Of a stretch of DNA of 47,098 nt, positions 24,630 to 34,490 are shown piece after piece. The translations under genes and the position numbers were made by a program. Each line of letters opens with the position of its first letter. Position 1 is the first letter of the stretch. Under the pieces are notes generated by a model. It worked only from the letters and a program-made list of their open reading frames with translations, searched no databases and was not told the origin of the DNA. The DNA comes from Deltaproteobacteria bacterium. GTDB lineage: Bacteria > Desulfobacterota > Desulfobulbia > Desulfobulbales > Desulfobulbaceae. The stretch spans positions 1 through 47,098 of the forward strand of contig JAJRQC010000014.1 in assembly GCA_024280455.1 (NCBI GenBank), in the 5' to 3' direction.

Positions 24630-26891
24630 TCACTGGGGACCAAACATGGCCGGTAAAAACAATGCCCATGGAAATGAAGACATGTTGATTTTGGTAATAA
24701 AAGAATGTTCTCCCCCTATAGCCATATATGGGTTATGCAATGGAAAGTTAGAGCTTCGTGTTACTCCGGTCAGGTATACTGAGCCATGATTGTCAACCGC
24801 GACACCATTGCCGAAATCATCATCACTGCCACCCAGACAGGTGGAAAACAAAAAAGTTTCCGAACCAGTGCCGTTAGTATTAATTTTAGAAAGGAACGCA
24901 TCCGTACTGAATGTCGCCTGACAAGGGAAAAGCTGGTCTTTGACTGGAAAATCAGAACTCCACGTCTCTCCAGTCACATAAGCATTGTCTTTGCTATCCA
25001 CAGTTATAGCCCAACCGATGTCGCTGTCGTTACCCCCTAGATACGTCGAAAACAGAAGGCTTGCAGCACCACCCGTTCCGGTAGCAATCTTGCTGACAAA
25101 GGCATTTCCCAAACCGTCTCCCGGGTTGGCCATATATTCATTGACAACAGGAAAATCAGAACTCAAGGTTTCACCTGTCACAAAAGCGTTCCCCTGCTTG
25201 TCAATAACTATTCCCGTGCCGCTGTCAACCGAATCCCCACCAAGATATGTTGAAAAAAGAAGGCCATCCTTTCCGCTGATACGGGTATCAAGCCTGCTGA
25301 GAAAGACATCACTGTTACTGTCTGCGGGGTCGGCCATATACTCCTTCACAGTTGGAAAATCAGTGCTCTGTGTTCCCCCTGTCACATAAACAAGACCGCT
25401 CCCGTCAATAGCGATCCCTTTTCCAGAATCACTATTCATACCACCGAGATAGGTAGAATACATGAGGCTTGATGAACCGGATTTAGAGGTATCCAGTTTA
25501 CTGATAAAAGCATCGCGGTTACTGTCTCCAGGGTCGTCCATATATTGTTTCACCGTTGGGAAATCGGTACTCAAGGTTTCTCCAACCACATAGACTATAC
25601 CGCTGTCATCAACAGCAATGCCCGAGGCGCTGTCTCTGCCACTGCCGCCAATATAAGTGGAGTACACAAGGCTGTCGGTTCCGTTCCTGGTTGTATCAAG
25701 TTTGCAGATAAAGGCATCGCTGTTGCCGTCTCCTGAGTCGGACATGTACTGATTTAAAACAGGAAAATCCGTACTCAAGGTTTCACCGGCCACGTAAACC
25801 ATACCGTTGTCATCTACAGCTATACCCGAGGCACTGTCTTTGCCACTACCTCCGATATAAGTGGAGTACACAAGGCTGTCGCCACCGCTCCTGGCCGGAT
25901 TTATTTTGGTTATAAAAACATCACCATCTGCATCTCCAGGATCCATCATATATTGATCAAGCGTTGGAAAGTCAGTACTGTATGTCACTCCAGTCACATA
26001 AACGTTTCCCTGACTGTCTACTGCTATGCTCCGGCTCTCATCATTTCCGCTCCCACCGAGATAGGTTGAATAGGCAAGCACGACCGGATCGATAATCAAT
26101 GCATAGTTTGCATTATATTTAGCAACTTGAAAGCCGTATGTGTCGTTTGCAAACCGCTTATATTCTGCACTAACCTCGACTCTTTTATTATCAATCTGTT
26201 GATAAGTGACCGGCCGCTTATGTATCAGTCGGCCTGAGCCGATTGTTACCAATAAATTGCCCTGCTCATCAATTTCGGTTTTGCCGACCCCACTGTATTC
26301 AAATTGTATAGCAAGTGGACTACCCCCAGGTCGGACTATCCAATCGTACTCGACTTGTTGTTTATCGCCATAGACTTTGAGATCAATTCCCTTATATAAA
26401 TTTTTATAAAGAATCGTCTGCGAGGTCGGAATATCGAGTTGCCACTTTTCCCTGTCGTCTCCCTTAAGTATGTTGACAGTAAATTCAGACCCATTCCCAG
26501 GCATTAGCTCAGGGTTAATGTTTGCATCAATAAAATGCAACCTGGAAACTACCCGCCTAATCAATTTATTATCTTCTTCCTGGTCACCTTCTCCAAAATC
26601 ATTTGCCGGCAGTATGGTGTCAAAAATCAAACTCTTCGAGGTAAGCCAAAGGGTGTAAACAGAGGTATGCACATAAAATTTCGCACTCGCATCGACCTGG
26701 CCTCTATTTGGAATAAAATGGAGCACCCTGTTTGGAAAATCGAGATCAGAACGAGTCCGGTTATCAAATGAAAGTAAAGAGGAGGAGCCAGCTACGTTGT
26801 CAGGCCGAGAAGCTTGAGTGTCAGAACAAGCTAAAAATAGGCTTGAAAATAAAAACAAGAAAAACAGAATGAAAGAACAAAAATAGTTCAT
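24630..26891 (-). CDS. SBBP-repeat lipoprotein
   Basis: 753 residues from ATG 26891, set by GGAGAAG just upstream (the ATG at 26909 lacks one). The signal has a lipobox-like LFLAC before SDTQAS, so the protein is probably a lipoprotein. Residues of about 45-280 form the N-terminal domain often found before SBBP repeats (FIPNRGQVDASAKFYV, YEWIVRPGG-like YDWIVRPGGSPLAI). Seven tandem SBBP (seven-bladed beta-propeller) units follow, each starting with a variant of YSTYLGGSGND and containing IAVDSQGNVYVTG and STDFP. Units 2 and 3 are nearly identical, so the array was copied recently. The function is likely extracellular binding. It is probably transcribed alone; the PEGA-like gene follows after 190 bp with its own promoter. 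Confidence 0.88.
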   Translation of the reverse strand: MNYFCSFILFFLFLFSSLFLACSDTQASRPDNVAGSSSLLSFDNRTRSDLDFPNRVLHFIPNRGQVDASAKFYVHTSVYTLWLTSKSLIFDTILPANDFGEGDQEEDNKLIRRVVSRLHFIDANINPELMPGNGSEFTVNILKGDDREKWQLDIPTSQTILYKNLYKGIDLKVYGDKQQVEYDWIVRPGGSPLAIQFEYSGVGKTEIDEQGNLLVTIGSGRLIHKRPVTYQQIDNKRVEVSAEYKRFANDTYGFQVAKYNANYALIIDPVVLAYSTYLGGSGNDESRSIAVDSQGNVYVTGVTYSTDFPTLDQYMMDPGDADGDVFITKINPARSGGDSLVYSTYIGGSGKDSASGIAVDDNGMVYVAGETLSTDFPVLNQYMSDSGDGNSDAFICKLDTTRNGTDSLVYSTYIGGSGRDSASGIAVDDSGIVYVVGETLSTDFPTVKQYMDDPGDSNRDAFISKLDTSKSGSSSLMYSTYLGGMNSDSGKGIAIDGSGLVYVTGGTQSTDFPTVKEYMADPADSNSDVFLSRLDTRISGKDGLLFSTYLGGDSVDSGTGIVIDKQGNAFVTGETLSSDFPVVNEYMANPGDGLGNAFVSKIATGTGGAASLLFSTYLGGNDSDIGWAITVDSKDNAYVTGETWSSDFPVKDQLFPCQATFSTDAFLSKINTNGTGSETFLFSTCLGGSDDDFGNGVAVDNHGSVYLTGVTRSSNFPLHNPYMAIGGEHSFITKINMSSFPWALFLPAMFGPQ

Positions 26892-27161
26892 ATTTACTTC
26901 TCCATCCATAACAGACGTGTAAAGTTAAACATCCTGCCTGCAACTATTTTTTTAACTTTCCAAGGCTGCAACTTTGAAAAAGAAGAACTTACTGAACAGA
27001 AAATGCACTGCGGCACAGAAGCTGATGTTGTGAGACGTAGGAGCCTCCCAAGGATAAAAGTACGCGTTATTACCGGGAGGTGAAAAAGAACCGTCCATCA
27101 AAAATTTATACGCCGCTATCCAGTATTATAAGGCACGGATAGCGGCATTCAAGCTGGAGAA
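26892..27161. other. intergenic region upstream of the SBBP lipoprotein gene
   Basis: 270 bp. It holds the terminator of the gene to the right (27112-27146) and an imperfect CCTCCC/GGGAGG pair at about 27045-27080. No clear promoter for the lipoprotein gene is visible. Confidence 0.4.
27108..27146 (-). terminator. terminator of the fibronectin-III protein gene
   Basis: GCCGCTATCC (27112-27121) pairs perfectly with GGATAGCGGC (27137-27146). On the minus strand the stem is followed by GTATAAATTTTTGAT. Confidence 0.65.
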
Positions 27162-28940
27162 TCAAGGCAAAACAAACCCTGTGACCGCCTGGCGCATGGT
27201 GATGATGTACCCTTCTCCACGGATTATGGCAAAGTCAGGCCCGACAGGAGTCGACCCATAATAACCAACGGTTTCAAACAATCCGGTGGAGCGGTTGAAG
27301 TGTTGTATACCGGCAACCACGGTAGAGTCACCGATGGCCTGCAGAAGTTGATAGGCTGTATATCCTGATGCGGGGGCAACAAAACCAACCAGGTTGCTGC
27401 CGAGGGCCAGATCTATACGGTCTGTCGTTGAGGCTCCGATAAAAACCTTATCGGCGGCCTGGGCCATGGTAAAGGTATAGCCTGCTCCAGGCACAAAGAC
27501 AAAATCATCGCCCTGCGGGCTGCCGCCATTATAGAACATCTTCTCGACCGTCTGCGTGGCAGGATCGATACGGCTGACACTGAGCAGGGAAGGTCCCAGA
27601 GCCGTGAGCATATCACTGGCGCTCAGAGCGGGGCTGATAGTCAACGGAAGCGAGACCAGATTCATGCCGGCAACAAGCTGCAGTTTTACATCCGGTATGC
27701 CTGGATTGGTACGGGCATGGAACTCATCCCTGTCGGAAGCACCATCATTATCCAGATCATCGACACCGGTGCGGTCCAGATTATCAAAATATAAAGATTC
27801 CCACGCATCGGCCATTTGATCGCCGTCACTGTCTGTACCGGCACGATCAATGGCGACCAGGCCGGTGGCATAGCTGGAAACAGTCACCATGCCGTCGGTC
27901 AGCATTCCATAGATATAGTACCTGCCGTCTGCGACCCCGGTCGTATCCCAGGAATATGTATCAGCACTACCGTCGGGATCTTCCTCAAGACCGCTGACAA
28001 TAAGCGTGCCGTCCTCACCAACGGCATCAACATCATAGTAAAGGCTGATGGAACCATTTACCTGTTGGGCGGTATCATCCCAGCTCAACAGAATCGGTTC
28101 ATCCTGGAAATACAGTTTGCTTCCAGGTTCCAGCATGGCTATTGCGGCCTGGCTGTCGAACCCAACCAGATGCGGCGTAATACCGGCCACGGTAAAATGA
28201 CCGGTAAAGGATATCGCCACGGTCTGGGAAAACGAAGCTCCATCAGCGCCCAGGACGGTAATGATCACATTTTGCTCTCCGGCAGCAGGCTGCCAGTTGG
28301 TTCCCCCGGTGGAAAACAGATTGGCAAGGTTGAGAACCGCCTGATCCGTTGCCGCTCCATCGCCGATATATGCAGAAACGCCGTAACTGGTATCTGCATG
28401 CTCAGCCATAACCAGCCATCCTTCGGAGTCAGGTTGATTGACGGTAATGATAAGCTGACGATCCTCTGCAACGAAACCGGTTTCAGCAGGAGTAGTTACC
28501 TGGAGTAATCCGGTTTCCGGCCAGGCAACGGTCTCTGTGGGACCGACGGAATAGACCCTATAGAAGTAGGTTGTGCCCGGCTGCAGCCCTTCCACCCGGA
28601 TCTTCATTACGCCTTTGCTCTGCAGCATGGTGCGGAAGGCCATCATATGCTGATCCTGGTTGTATTCAGAAATAATAGTGGGATCACCGGCGGCGAGCGG
28701 AAAGGAGGTGAGTTCAAATTGACTGGTCAGGTCCGTGGTTCCGCCAGCGTCATTATAAATCCTGATATCAGGGCTGGCGCTTTCCGAGGTCTGCCAGAGG
28801 ACAGAAAAAGCAGATGGCGTCACATCGGTTACATAAACATTATCCATGGTCAAAGCTGCACGACCGGTGGAGGCTGTCATGCAGACAAACACCGCTGCCA
28901 GAACGATCAGGCAAGATTTATATCCACATACATCTCTCAT
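27162..28940 (-). CDS. secreted protein with fibronectin-III, calcium-binding repeats and a duplicated C-terminal module
   Basis: 592 residues from ATG 28940, set by GGAGG nine bases upstream; an earlier ATG at 29018 adds 26 residues that lie within the upstream terminator region. Signal peptide: CLIVLAAVFVCMTASTGRAA. A fibronectin-III-like domain follows (VTPSAFSVLWQTSE ... LQPGTTYFYRVYSVGP). The middle is beta-rich. Then comes a thrombospondin-type-3 or EF-hand-like calcium repeat (DSDGDQMADAWESLYFD, DLDNDGASDRDEF). Two copies of a roughly 80-residue module end the protein (GMNLVSLPL ... GDDFVFVPGAGYTFTM and GSNLVGFVA ... GPDFAIIRGEGYIITM). The same module ends the 1,328-residue protein of the next operon. 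Confidence 0.82.
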   Translation of the reverse strand: MRDVCGYKSCLIVLAAVFVCMTASTGRAALTMDNVYVTDVTPSAFSVLWQTSESASPDIRIYNDAGGTTDLTSQFELTSFPLAAGDPTIISEYNQDQHMMAFRTMLQSKGVMKIRVEGLQPGTTYFYRVYSVGPTETVAWPETGLLQVTTPAETGFVAEDRQLIITVNQPDSEGWLVMAEHADTSYGVSAYIGDGAATDQAVLNLANLFSTGGTNWQPAAGEQNVIITVLGADGASFSQTVAISFTGHFTVAGITPHLVGFDSQAAIAMLEPGSKLYFQDEPILLSWDDTAQQVNGSISLYYDVDAVGEDGTLIVSGLEEDPDGSADTYSWDTTGVADGRYYIYGMLTDGMVTVSSYATGLVAIDRAGTDSDGDQMADAWESLYFDNLDRTGVDDLDNDGASDRDEFHARTNPGIPDVKLQLVAGMNLVSLPLTISPALSASDMLTALGPSLLSVSRIDPATQTVEKMFYNGGSPQGDDFVFVPGAGYTFTMAQAADKVFIGASTTDRIDLALGSNLVGFVAPASGYTAYQLLQAIGDSTVVAGIQHFNRSTGLFETVGYYGSTPVGPDFAIIRGEGYIITMRQAVTGFVLP

Positions 28941-28997
28941 ATATATTCCTCCAATCACACTCTTCTTGTATGAAGACCACGAGTTAACGATAAACTG

Positions 28998-29044
28998 TTT
29001 AATTAAAAAAATGTTCAACTCTAATTGAGATTCTCAGGTTAGAG
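28998..29044 (-). terminator. terminator of the giant-protein operon
   Basis: On the minus strand, CTCTAA (29044-29039) pairs with TTAGAG (29024-29019), with an inner TGAG/CTCA stem. It is followed by TTGAACATTTTTTTAATT, a seven-T run. It lies 67 bp past the metallopeptidase stop. Confidence 0.7.
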
Positions 29045-29110
29045 ATCACACGGCACACCCTGCCCTGATCAATTCAAAATTTTAAAAGGTACGCCTTTAT
29101 CCCAAAAATT

Positions 29111-29746
29111 CTATTCCTTCAGGCGAATCAATTTCACATACTCTTCCCCAGTCTCTGTCCTAAACCACTGCCTGAACCGTTCATAATGACGGATCCTGCT
29201 GGTTCCGGCCACTGGAGCGCTTGTCATTATTGAGCCAGGATCAATTATCTTCTGTAGAGGATCCACGGCTCCTCCCATATATTCATCATAGAGGCCGAGC
29301 ATATGCCCGAATTCATGTGCAGCTGTCTGCGGGCTGTCCATAATGTGCCATGTCAACTCGTCGGTTCTCCTCCCGCCACCGGGTAGAACAATGACATCGT
29401 GCTGGAGTGAAGGCCCTTTAAACACTGCATCAACGACAATCGGATAGGTCTTGTTTTGTGTTTCCAGGGCAAAACGATTGCTCCAGACACCTTCAATTTC
29501 TTTCTCCCATTCAGGCTGTACCCCGGCTAGCTGCACTCCGGTTACTCCGGGAGCAGCCACAAGGTGAATACCGACCCGAACCAGCAGTCTGTTTTCGTCA
29601 AGATAAATACGGTAGCCATACAGCCAGCTGTAGCGCCCCGAAGTATGGCGACCGGAAATATTCTTACCAAGCTCGTCTCCAAACGCCGGTCCTGCTAAAT
29701 GTAACAGGAGAAAGACTATGGAGAAAAAAACTGTGGCGTGCTTCAC
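29111..29746 (-). CDS. secreted metzincin-like zinc metallopeptidase
   Basis: 211 residues from a GTG at 29746 that overlaps the rhodanese-like stop as GTGA. Signal peptide: KHATVFFSIVFLLLHLAG, cleavage likely after FGD or before ELG. The zinc site is AAHEFGHMLGLYDEY, matching HExxHxxGxxD, with two His and a third ligand at the Asp or His position, as in metzincin and related clans. SIMTSAPVAG follows and could hold the Met-turn methionine. There is a large N-terminal region without a recognised family. It is the last gene of the operon with the giant Hint protein, so processing of those surface proteins is a reasonable guess, not shown. Confidence 0.8.
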   Translation of the reverse strand: MKHATVFFSIVFLLLHLAGPAFGDELGKNISGRHTSGRYSWLYGYRIYLDENRLLVRVGIHLVAAPGVTGVQLAGVQPEWEKEIEGVWSNRFALETQNKTYPIVVDAVFKGPSLQHDVIVLPGGGRRTDELTWHIMDSPQTAAHEFGHMLGLYDEYMGGAVDPLQKIIDPGSIMTSAPVAGTSRIRHYERFRQWFRTETGEEYVKLIRLKE

Positions 29747-30504
29747 GGCTGAGTTTTTGCTGTTACCACAGTCTTTTTTTCACTGACACCTTTTCTTCTC
29801 AGACCAACTTCTCCACCGATAAGCAGGGCAACACGCTTAATTTCTGCTGCCGACAGCTGTCTGGCCGCACGGATACTTTCCTCATCTCCATCATCAATAA
29901 AAACGAACAGTTTCTCCCTGACTGAATCCTTCAGGCAAGGGCCGATATCCCATCCTTTTTGTCTTTTGGAGAGCTTAATGATCGACTGCAACGGAAATTC
30001 TTTTTCCAGATCGGTTAATGGTTGTTCACCCTTGGTTCGAAGATCAACCAGAACCATATCCGGGTTCACTGCAGATGCCTTCTGCAGCTCCAGATAGGTC
30101 AGATAACGTACACCTGTGGACGATAAACCGGCTTTCCTTGTTGTCTGGAACTTTGAGGCCTGCCAGGCACCAAAACCTCCTTCCAGCATTTCAGCATTGA
30201 TACCCTGTTTTTGATTCAATGCCACAAGGGCCTCACGGGTCAAATCGGTTCGGATGCCATCACCATAGACGATAACCCTGCCAAGTGGCGGCAGCCTTTT
30301 CACGCTGACTACGGCTGCCGGCACATTGATAGCTCCAGGAATATGATCTCTCTGATACAGGTTTCTATTGCGAATATCTATGACGGTAATACGCTGCCCC
30401 AGAGCAATACTATCCTGGAGTTCTACAGGAGTTACAGCACCTGCGGTAACCGGCTGGAAAAAAACAATGAACAGGACAACTGCCAACCATCTACGACTCA
30501 TCAT
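29743..30504 (-). CDS. exported rhodanese-like protein lacking the catalytic cysteine
   Basis: 253 residues from ATG 30504, which overlaps the previous stop as TAATG; GGGGAGGGG just upstream drives it. Signal peptide: RRWLAVVLFIVFFQPVTAGA. Two rhodanese-like domains: the first has VIDIRNRNLYQRDHIPGAINVP and ends with IVYGDGIRTDLTREAL. In active rhodaneses this loop is YCxxGxR; here Gly replaces Cys. The second (VLVDLRTKGEQPLTDLEKEF ... LFVFIDDGDEESIRAARQL) also lacks a Cys in the loop position. So sulfurtransferase activity is unlikely; a binding or structural role is likelier. Coupled to both neighbours by overlapping codons. Confidence 0.82.
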   Translation of the reverse strand: MMSRRWLAVVLFIVFFQPVTAGAVTPVELQDSIALGQRITVIDIRNRNLYQRDHIPGAINVPAAVVSVKRLPPLGRVIVYGDGIRTDLTREALVALNQKQGINAEMLEGGFGAWQASKFQTTRKAGLSSTGVRYLTYLELQKASAVNPDMVLVDLRTKGEQPLTDLEKEFPLQSIIKLSKRQKGWDIGPCLKDSVREKLFVFIDDGDEESIRAARQLSAAEIKRVALLIGGEVGLRRKGVSEKKTVVTAKTQP

Positions 30505-33500
30505 TACAACCCCTCCCCAGGGCTCCATGTGCCTAAAGCACTTGTAGTTTCAATCATTAATACGGATATCGGCGCAATGGCAAAGTCATCGCCGACAACC
30601 TGACCATCAATAACGGTTGCCGCCTGCCATTGTCCGGTTCTTGAATCTAGAACACGAATACTGGTTATATTATCAGAACCAAGTTCTCGAACGACCTGAT
30701 ATGCACTGTAATTATCCGGAAAACAGCTGTAACTGAACACACTCTGTCCGGCAGGAAGATCCACGCTTCCGCAACCGTTCTGCCCCAGATCAAGGATCTC
30801 TGAAGTATTAAATCTTACCCACAGAAAATCACCCTCATTAAGCGCAAAATTATCGCCCACCGGTGCACCACCCGACCAGGATGCGACCTCGGCTACAGGT
30901 TGAGTAATCAATGAGCTGTAATGAGTTATACCTTCAACACCGGCCTGTGCATTCCACAGAGCAAGCAATGTATAGGCATCGCCCTGACCTGAAACCATGT
31001 CGGCGGTGACGGCAACGGTATTACGGTTATTGAAACCCGGCTGCAGATCAGGCAGACGGCCGGCCATTATTATCCCCTGCCCGGCACGGAAATCCGTCCA
31101 CAACAGTTTCCCTGATGCCATGGCCGGTTTTTCCTTATTTGACTCAAAATTGGTCAGCTGGACACTGGCAAGATTATCCAGGTGCAACATGCGCAGGTTA
31201 CCATTCTGTTCCCCTGCCGAATCCTCTTGATAGACAACCCATTTGTCAAAAATAAAGGGCCTGCTTTCATCTTCAGGTGTATCGGTCAACCGTATCTCAA
31301 CATTACGCTTCAGATTATAACCATATAGATCAAGCTGGGTATTTCGATTATCATCCCAGACAATCCACTGATTGAAAATCACAGGATGATACTGTCCGCC
31401 TGGATTGTTGGTTATACGTCGGACCTCGCCTGTGACCAGATCTTTGAGGTATATTTCACCAAACCCGACATCACGAAAGTCCTGCCAGACAACGCGACCG
31501 CGCTGGACAACAGGGTCCAACTGGTTCTGGGTCGTCGGATCAATCAAGGCATACTCCCCGGTCTCCATATTATAAGACTGCAGTTGCCAGGGGGCATCGG
31601 GTGTGGCACTGGATCGGATCTGGTACACAACCCAGGGATAATAAATAGACGGTTTCTGTTCATCTACTCCCAGGGTAGATGTAATCGAAAAAGCCGCTTG
31701 AGCACCGCCGAGTTCACGTGCTCGGACATCCCAGCTGCCGTCGGGTTGCCTGTCTTCCCAGACTACATAGGTACCGTCGGTACGTGGACGCTCCTGATTA
31801 AGAGTATTGCTTGTCACGGCTACAGGTACGGCTGCAGTATCATTCAAGTCAAGAGCATACACATCCCAGTTTGTATTTCGCTGATCCTGCCAGACAACCC
31901 AGTCTCCAAAGGCATGGGCCTCTTTCTGACCGGCATTACCGGCATCGGCAAGAATCTGACCATCAGCCATATCGTTGACACGAATCAGCTGGACACTACC
32001 GGCGGATCGTCCCAGTCCATCGGTGACCATAATCCGTACCGAATACCATCCCGGAGGTACGGCTGCACCGCTGTCTGTCCGACCATCCCAGGTAAATGAA
32101 ACCTGATTGGTATCCACCTGGCCAAGATCTTCGTGTTTGACCTTGTTGGCTTCCGGAAAATCAAGCCCATAAAGCCGGTCAACAGTCCAACTCACCTTGG
32201 TCCCGGGGACATCACCCGGACAGGCTTCTCCGGCATCGGCCCGAGGCAGCACTTCAACAGTATGAGCACCGTCGGTCAGACGGGTCAAGAGAATTGGATC
32301 TCCGACTCCGCTGTCAGGCCGGTAATAGTTCCCATCGACCCGATAGCAGTAATAATCGCTGCCGACAACACTCATACTTGCCTGCGAAGAACGACTCGGG
32401 GTAGCAGGAGTTCCGGTTATTTCCAGAGATGAAGCGCCGGAATCAACAACCCAGGAAACAGAGACGGCATCACTTTCATCCGGATATTCATTATATCTGT
32501 TACGGCCGAGAATCGACAGCTGAACAGTACCGGTGAGAGCCGTCAGATCAATGGGCTGGGTAACCGGAAATTCATTACTCCAGGGAAAGCTGCCCAACCG
32601 GTAACGATAAAAATCAACATTTTCGCCGCCGACTACCAGGGAAGCTGTATCCTCAACCGTTGGCGAGGAAGGCACACTACTCACCGTCGGATATCCAAAA
32701 ACACCTCTATAGACATCAACCACCGCATCAAGCCTGGCCCCGGTCATTACACCGCTGAAGGTGGTTGTCACATCCGTTGATCGAATGGTGACGGAATCGC
32801 CTGTAATAAATAGATTCGAGGTATCGGAGGTTATGTTTGCAATCGCAGGATCATCAACGGAAACAACCACAGTTGCGATCAAAGTTGCCTCTTCATTACC
32901 GAATACATCCCTGGAATAATATTCAACCGTATGTTCCCCACCTTCGGTAATGGTAAATGGATAGGCAGGCAGAAAATCACCGATTCCATCTATTCGGTAA
33001 TACGTTCCAACCGGGCTGGCATCTTCGGCAATAAAAAAGATCTGAGTTTCAGGCAACACATAGTATATGTCATCTTTTTTCTGTGATGGTCCTGAAAAAT
33101 AAATTGTCGTTACCGGAGGTTCGGTATCGGAGCCGACCGGCTGATAGGTGACGGTGTACTCGTACTCGCCCAGTGCAACAAAATCAAAAATATTAAGATA
33201 GGTCAGCTTGGCATTGTCTGGCTTACGATATCGAATATTTGTCCAGTAATTATGTGGATTGAGGACCTTGCCGTCAGAACGGACAATGGAATCAATCGCA
33301 TACTTTGCCTGCCCCGGATCATCAAGACGCATGAAGACCCAGTTCTCAAAATCAGCAGTGGCCCGGATGGCTGCTTCAAAACCATCCTGAGAAAGAACCT
33401 CGACATCGGTCAACCGGTTTACCGGTAGAGTATTGCAGTCACTTTCATACAGGGTGTCGGGAATAAGCTGCTCTCCACCCAGGGTTTCGGCCAGAAAATC

Positions 33501-34490
33501 GAGCAGTTCATCCCGACCGGGTTGGTCGTTCAGCACCTCATGAACCATAAAATAGGCATCCACAGATTTAATCAGTGAGGTCTCTTCACCACCAAGTTCG
33601 GTGGCATGGGTATAGGAGGCCTTGAACTCGGTAAACTCACCGGACAGGGTGGTAATCATGTCCCAGGCCCCTTTCCGGCACCGAGTCGGTTCGATATCAC
33701 CAAAATCTATGTTCAAGGTTGTATTATCAGTCGGCTGGTCATCAACTCTGGAACCAATCAACTGGGGAACAACCAGCAGTCCCTGCTCATTTTCTACTAT
33801 TCTGGGCTGCTGAGAGGCGATTTTCACCTTTCGCGCAGTACCATAGCCGACATTTTTTATCAGTACCCCAAGGGTGAACGGAATAGGTGATTCCACTATG
33901 TCCGGGGTAAAGGGGTTATCACCATCCACATCACGGGGTTGAAAATAGGTGATCTCCAATTCAGGATCAGGCTTAACCGTGATGGTGTCGGGCAGAACCA
34001 TAAACACCTCAGGAGAAATTTCCTTGCCATAGAGAGAGCCGGCCAGGGATGCTCCGATCTGGTACATCAACCCTTCTGGGGTGATGCCACCCGCGCCCCT
34101 TTTGGGAATCATAAACCATTCCACCCTGGCTGTCTGCCCAGGAGCAATGATTCCGGCACCGTCAATATTATTAATACCACTGATCTTTGGCGGTTGGACA
34201 AAGAAAAACTCAGAAGCATCTTCAAGCACACCACCAACCCCTTCCTTTTCAAAAATCAGTGAGGCGGAAAAGTCCGTGATACTGGCATCGCCCTCATTAT
34301 TGGTCACCTCAAGGGTGGCCAGAAAGCCGATTCTCTCCAAAGTCAATTCCTGAAGAATTTCAATCTTCACATAGGAACAGAGGCCCTGATACTGCTGGGC
34401 TGCCATTCCTTCCCCACTGGTGATGGCTAAAACCAGCCAACTAAGACACAGAATCCAAACATTTCCAATTCTTATAAGACGTTTCATCAT
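30504..34490 (-). CDS. large exported beta-propeller protein
   Basis: 1,328 residues. ATG 34490 overlaps the giant gene's stop (ATGA), with GGGGGAGGTGG upstream. A signal peptide is present (IGNVWILCLSWLVLAITSG). The N-terminal third has CARDB-like and NEW3-like beta domains (LEITYFQPRDVDGDNPFTP). The middle has Ig-like repeats of the form TITSDTSNLFITGDSVTIRS. Residues of about 870-1160 form a TolB/PD40-like beta-propeller, with blades carrying WVVWQDQRNTNWDVYALDL, YVVWEDRQPDGSWDVRA, VVWQDFRDVGFGEIYL, WIVWDDNRNTQLDLYGYNL and WVVYQEDSAGEQNGNL. The C-terminus has the module shared with the fibronectin-III protein (DNYSAYQVVRELGSDN ... GDDFAIAPISVLMI). The function is unknown; extracellular binding is likely. 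Confidence 0.82.
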   Translation of the reverse strand: MMKRLIRIGNVWILCLSWLVLAITSGEGMAAQQYQGLCSYVKIEILQELTLERIGFLATLEVTNNEGDASITDFSASLIFEKEGVGGVLEDASEFFFVQPPKISGINNIDGAGIIAPGQTARVEWFMIPKRGAGGITPEGLMYQIGASLAGSLYGKEISPEVFMVLPDTITVKPDPELEITYFQPRDVDGDNPFTPDIVESPIPFTLGVLIKNVGYGTARKVKIASQQPRIVENEQGLLVVPQLIGSRVDDQPTDNTTLNIDFGDIEPTRCRKGAWDMITTLSGEFTEFKASYTHATELGGEETSLIKSVDAYFMVHEVLNDQPGRDELLDFLAETLGGEQLIPDTLYESDCNTLPVNRLTDVEVLSQDGFEAAIRATADFENWVFMRLDDPGQAKYAIDSIVRSDGKVLNPHNYWTNIRYRKPDNAKLTYLNIFDFVALGEYEYTVTYQPVGSDTEPPVTTIYFSGPSQKKDDIYYVLPETQIFFIAEDASPVGTYYRIDGIGDFLPAYPFTITEGGEHTVEYYSRDVFGNEEATLIATVVVSVDDPAIANITSDTSNLFITGDSVTIRSTDVTTTFSGVMTGARLDAVVDVYRGVFGYPTVSSVPSSPTVEDTASLVVGGENVDFYRYRLGSFPWSNEFPVTQPIDLTALTGTVQLSILGRNRYNEYPDESDAVSVSWVVDSGASSLEITGTPATPSRSSQASMSVVGSDYYCYRVDGNYYRPDSGVGDPILLTRLTDGAHTVEVLPRADAGEACPGDVPGTKVSWTVDRLYGLDFPEANKVKHEDLGQVDTNQVSFTWDGRTDSGAAVPPGWYSVRIMVTDGLGRSAGSVQLIRVNDMADGQILADAGNAGQKEAHAFGDWVVWQDQRNTNWDVYALDLNDTAAVPVAVTSNTLNQERPRTDGTYVVWEDRQPDGSWDVRARELGGAQAAFSITSTLGVDEQKPSIYYPWVVYQIRSSATPDAPWQLQSYNMETGEYALIDPTTQNQLDPVVQRGRVVWQDFRDVGFGEIYLKDLVTGEVRRITNNPGGQYHPVIFNQWIVWDDNRNTQLDLYGYNLKRNVEIRLTDTPEDESRPFIFDKWVVYQEDSAGEQNGNLRMLHLDNLASVQLTNFESNKEKPAMASGKLLWTDFRAGQGIIMAGRLPDLQPGFNNRNTVAVTADMVSGQGDAYTLLALWNAQAGVEGITHYSSLITQPVAEVASWSGGAPVGDNFALNEGDFLWVRFNTSEILDLGQNGCGSVDLPAGQSVFSYSCFPDNYSAYQVVRELGSDNITSIRVLDSRTGQWQAATVIDGQVVGDDFAIAPISVLMIETTSALGTWSPGEGL

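Noticed and set aside
24650-26100. Regularly spaced repeats in the SBBP gene as a CRISPR array
   Set aside because: The period is about 200 bp, the repeats are degenerate and all encode the same propeller unit in one open frame.
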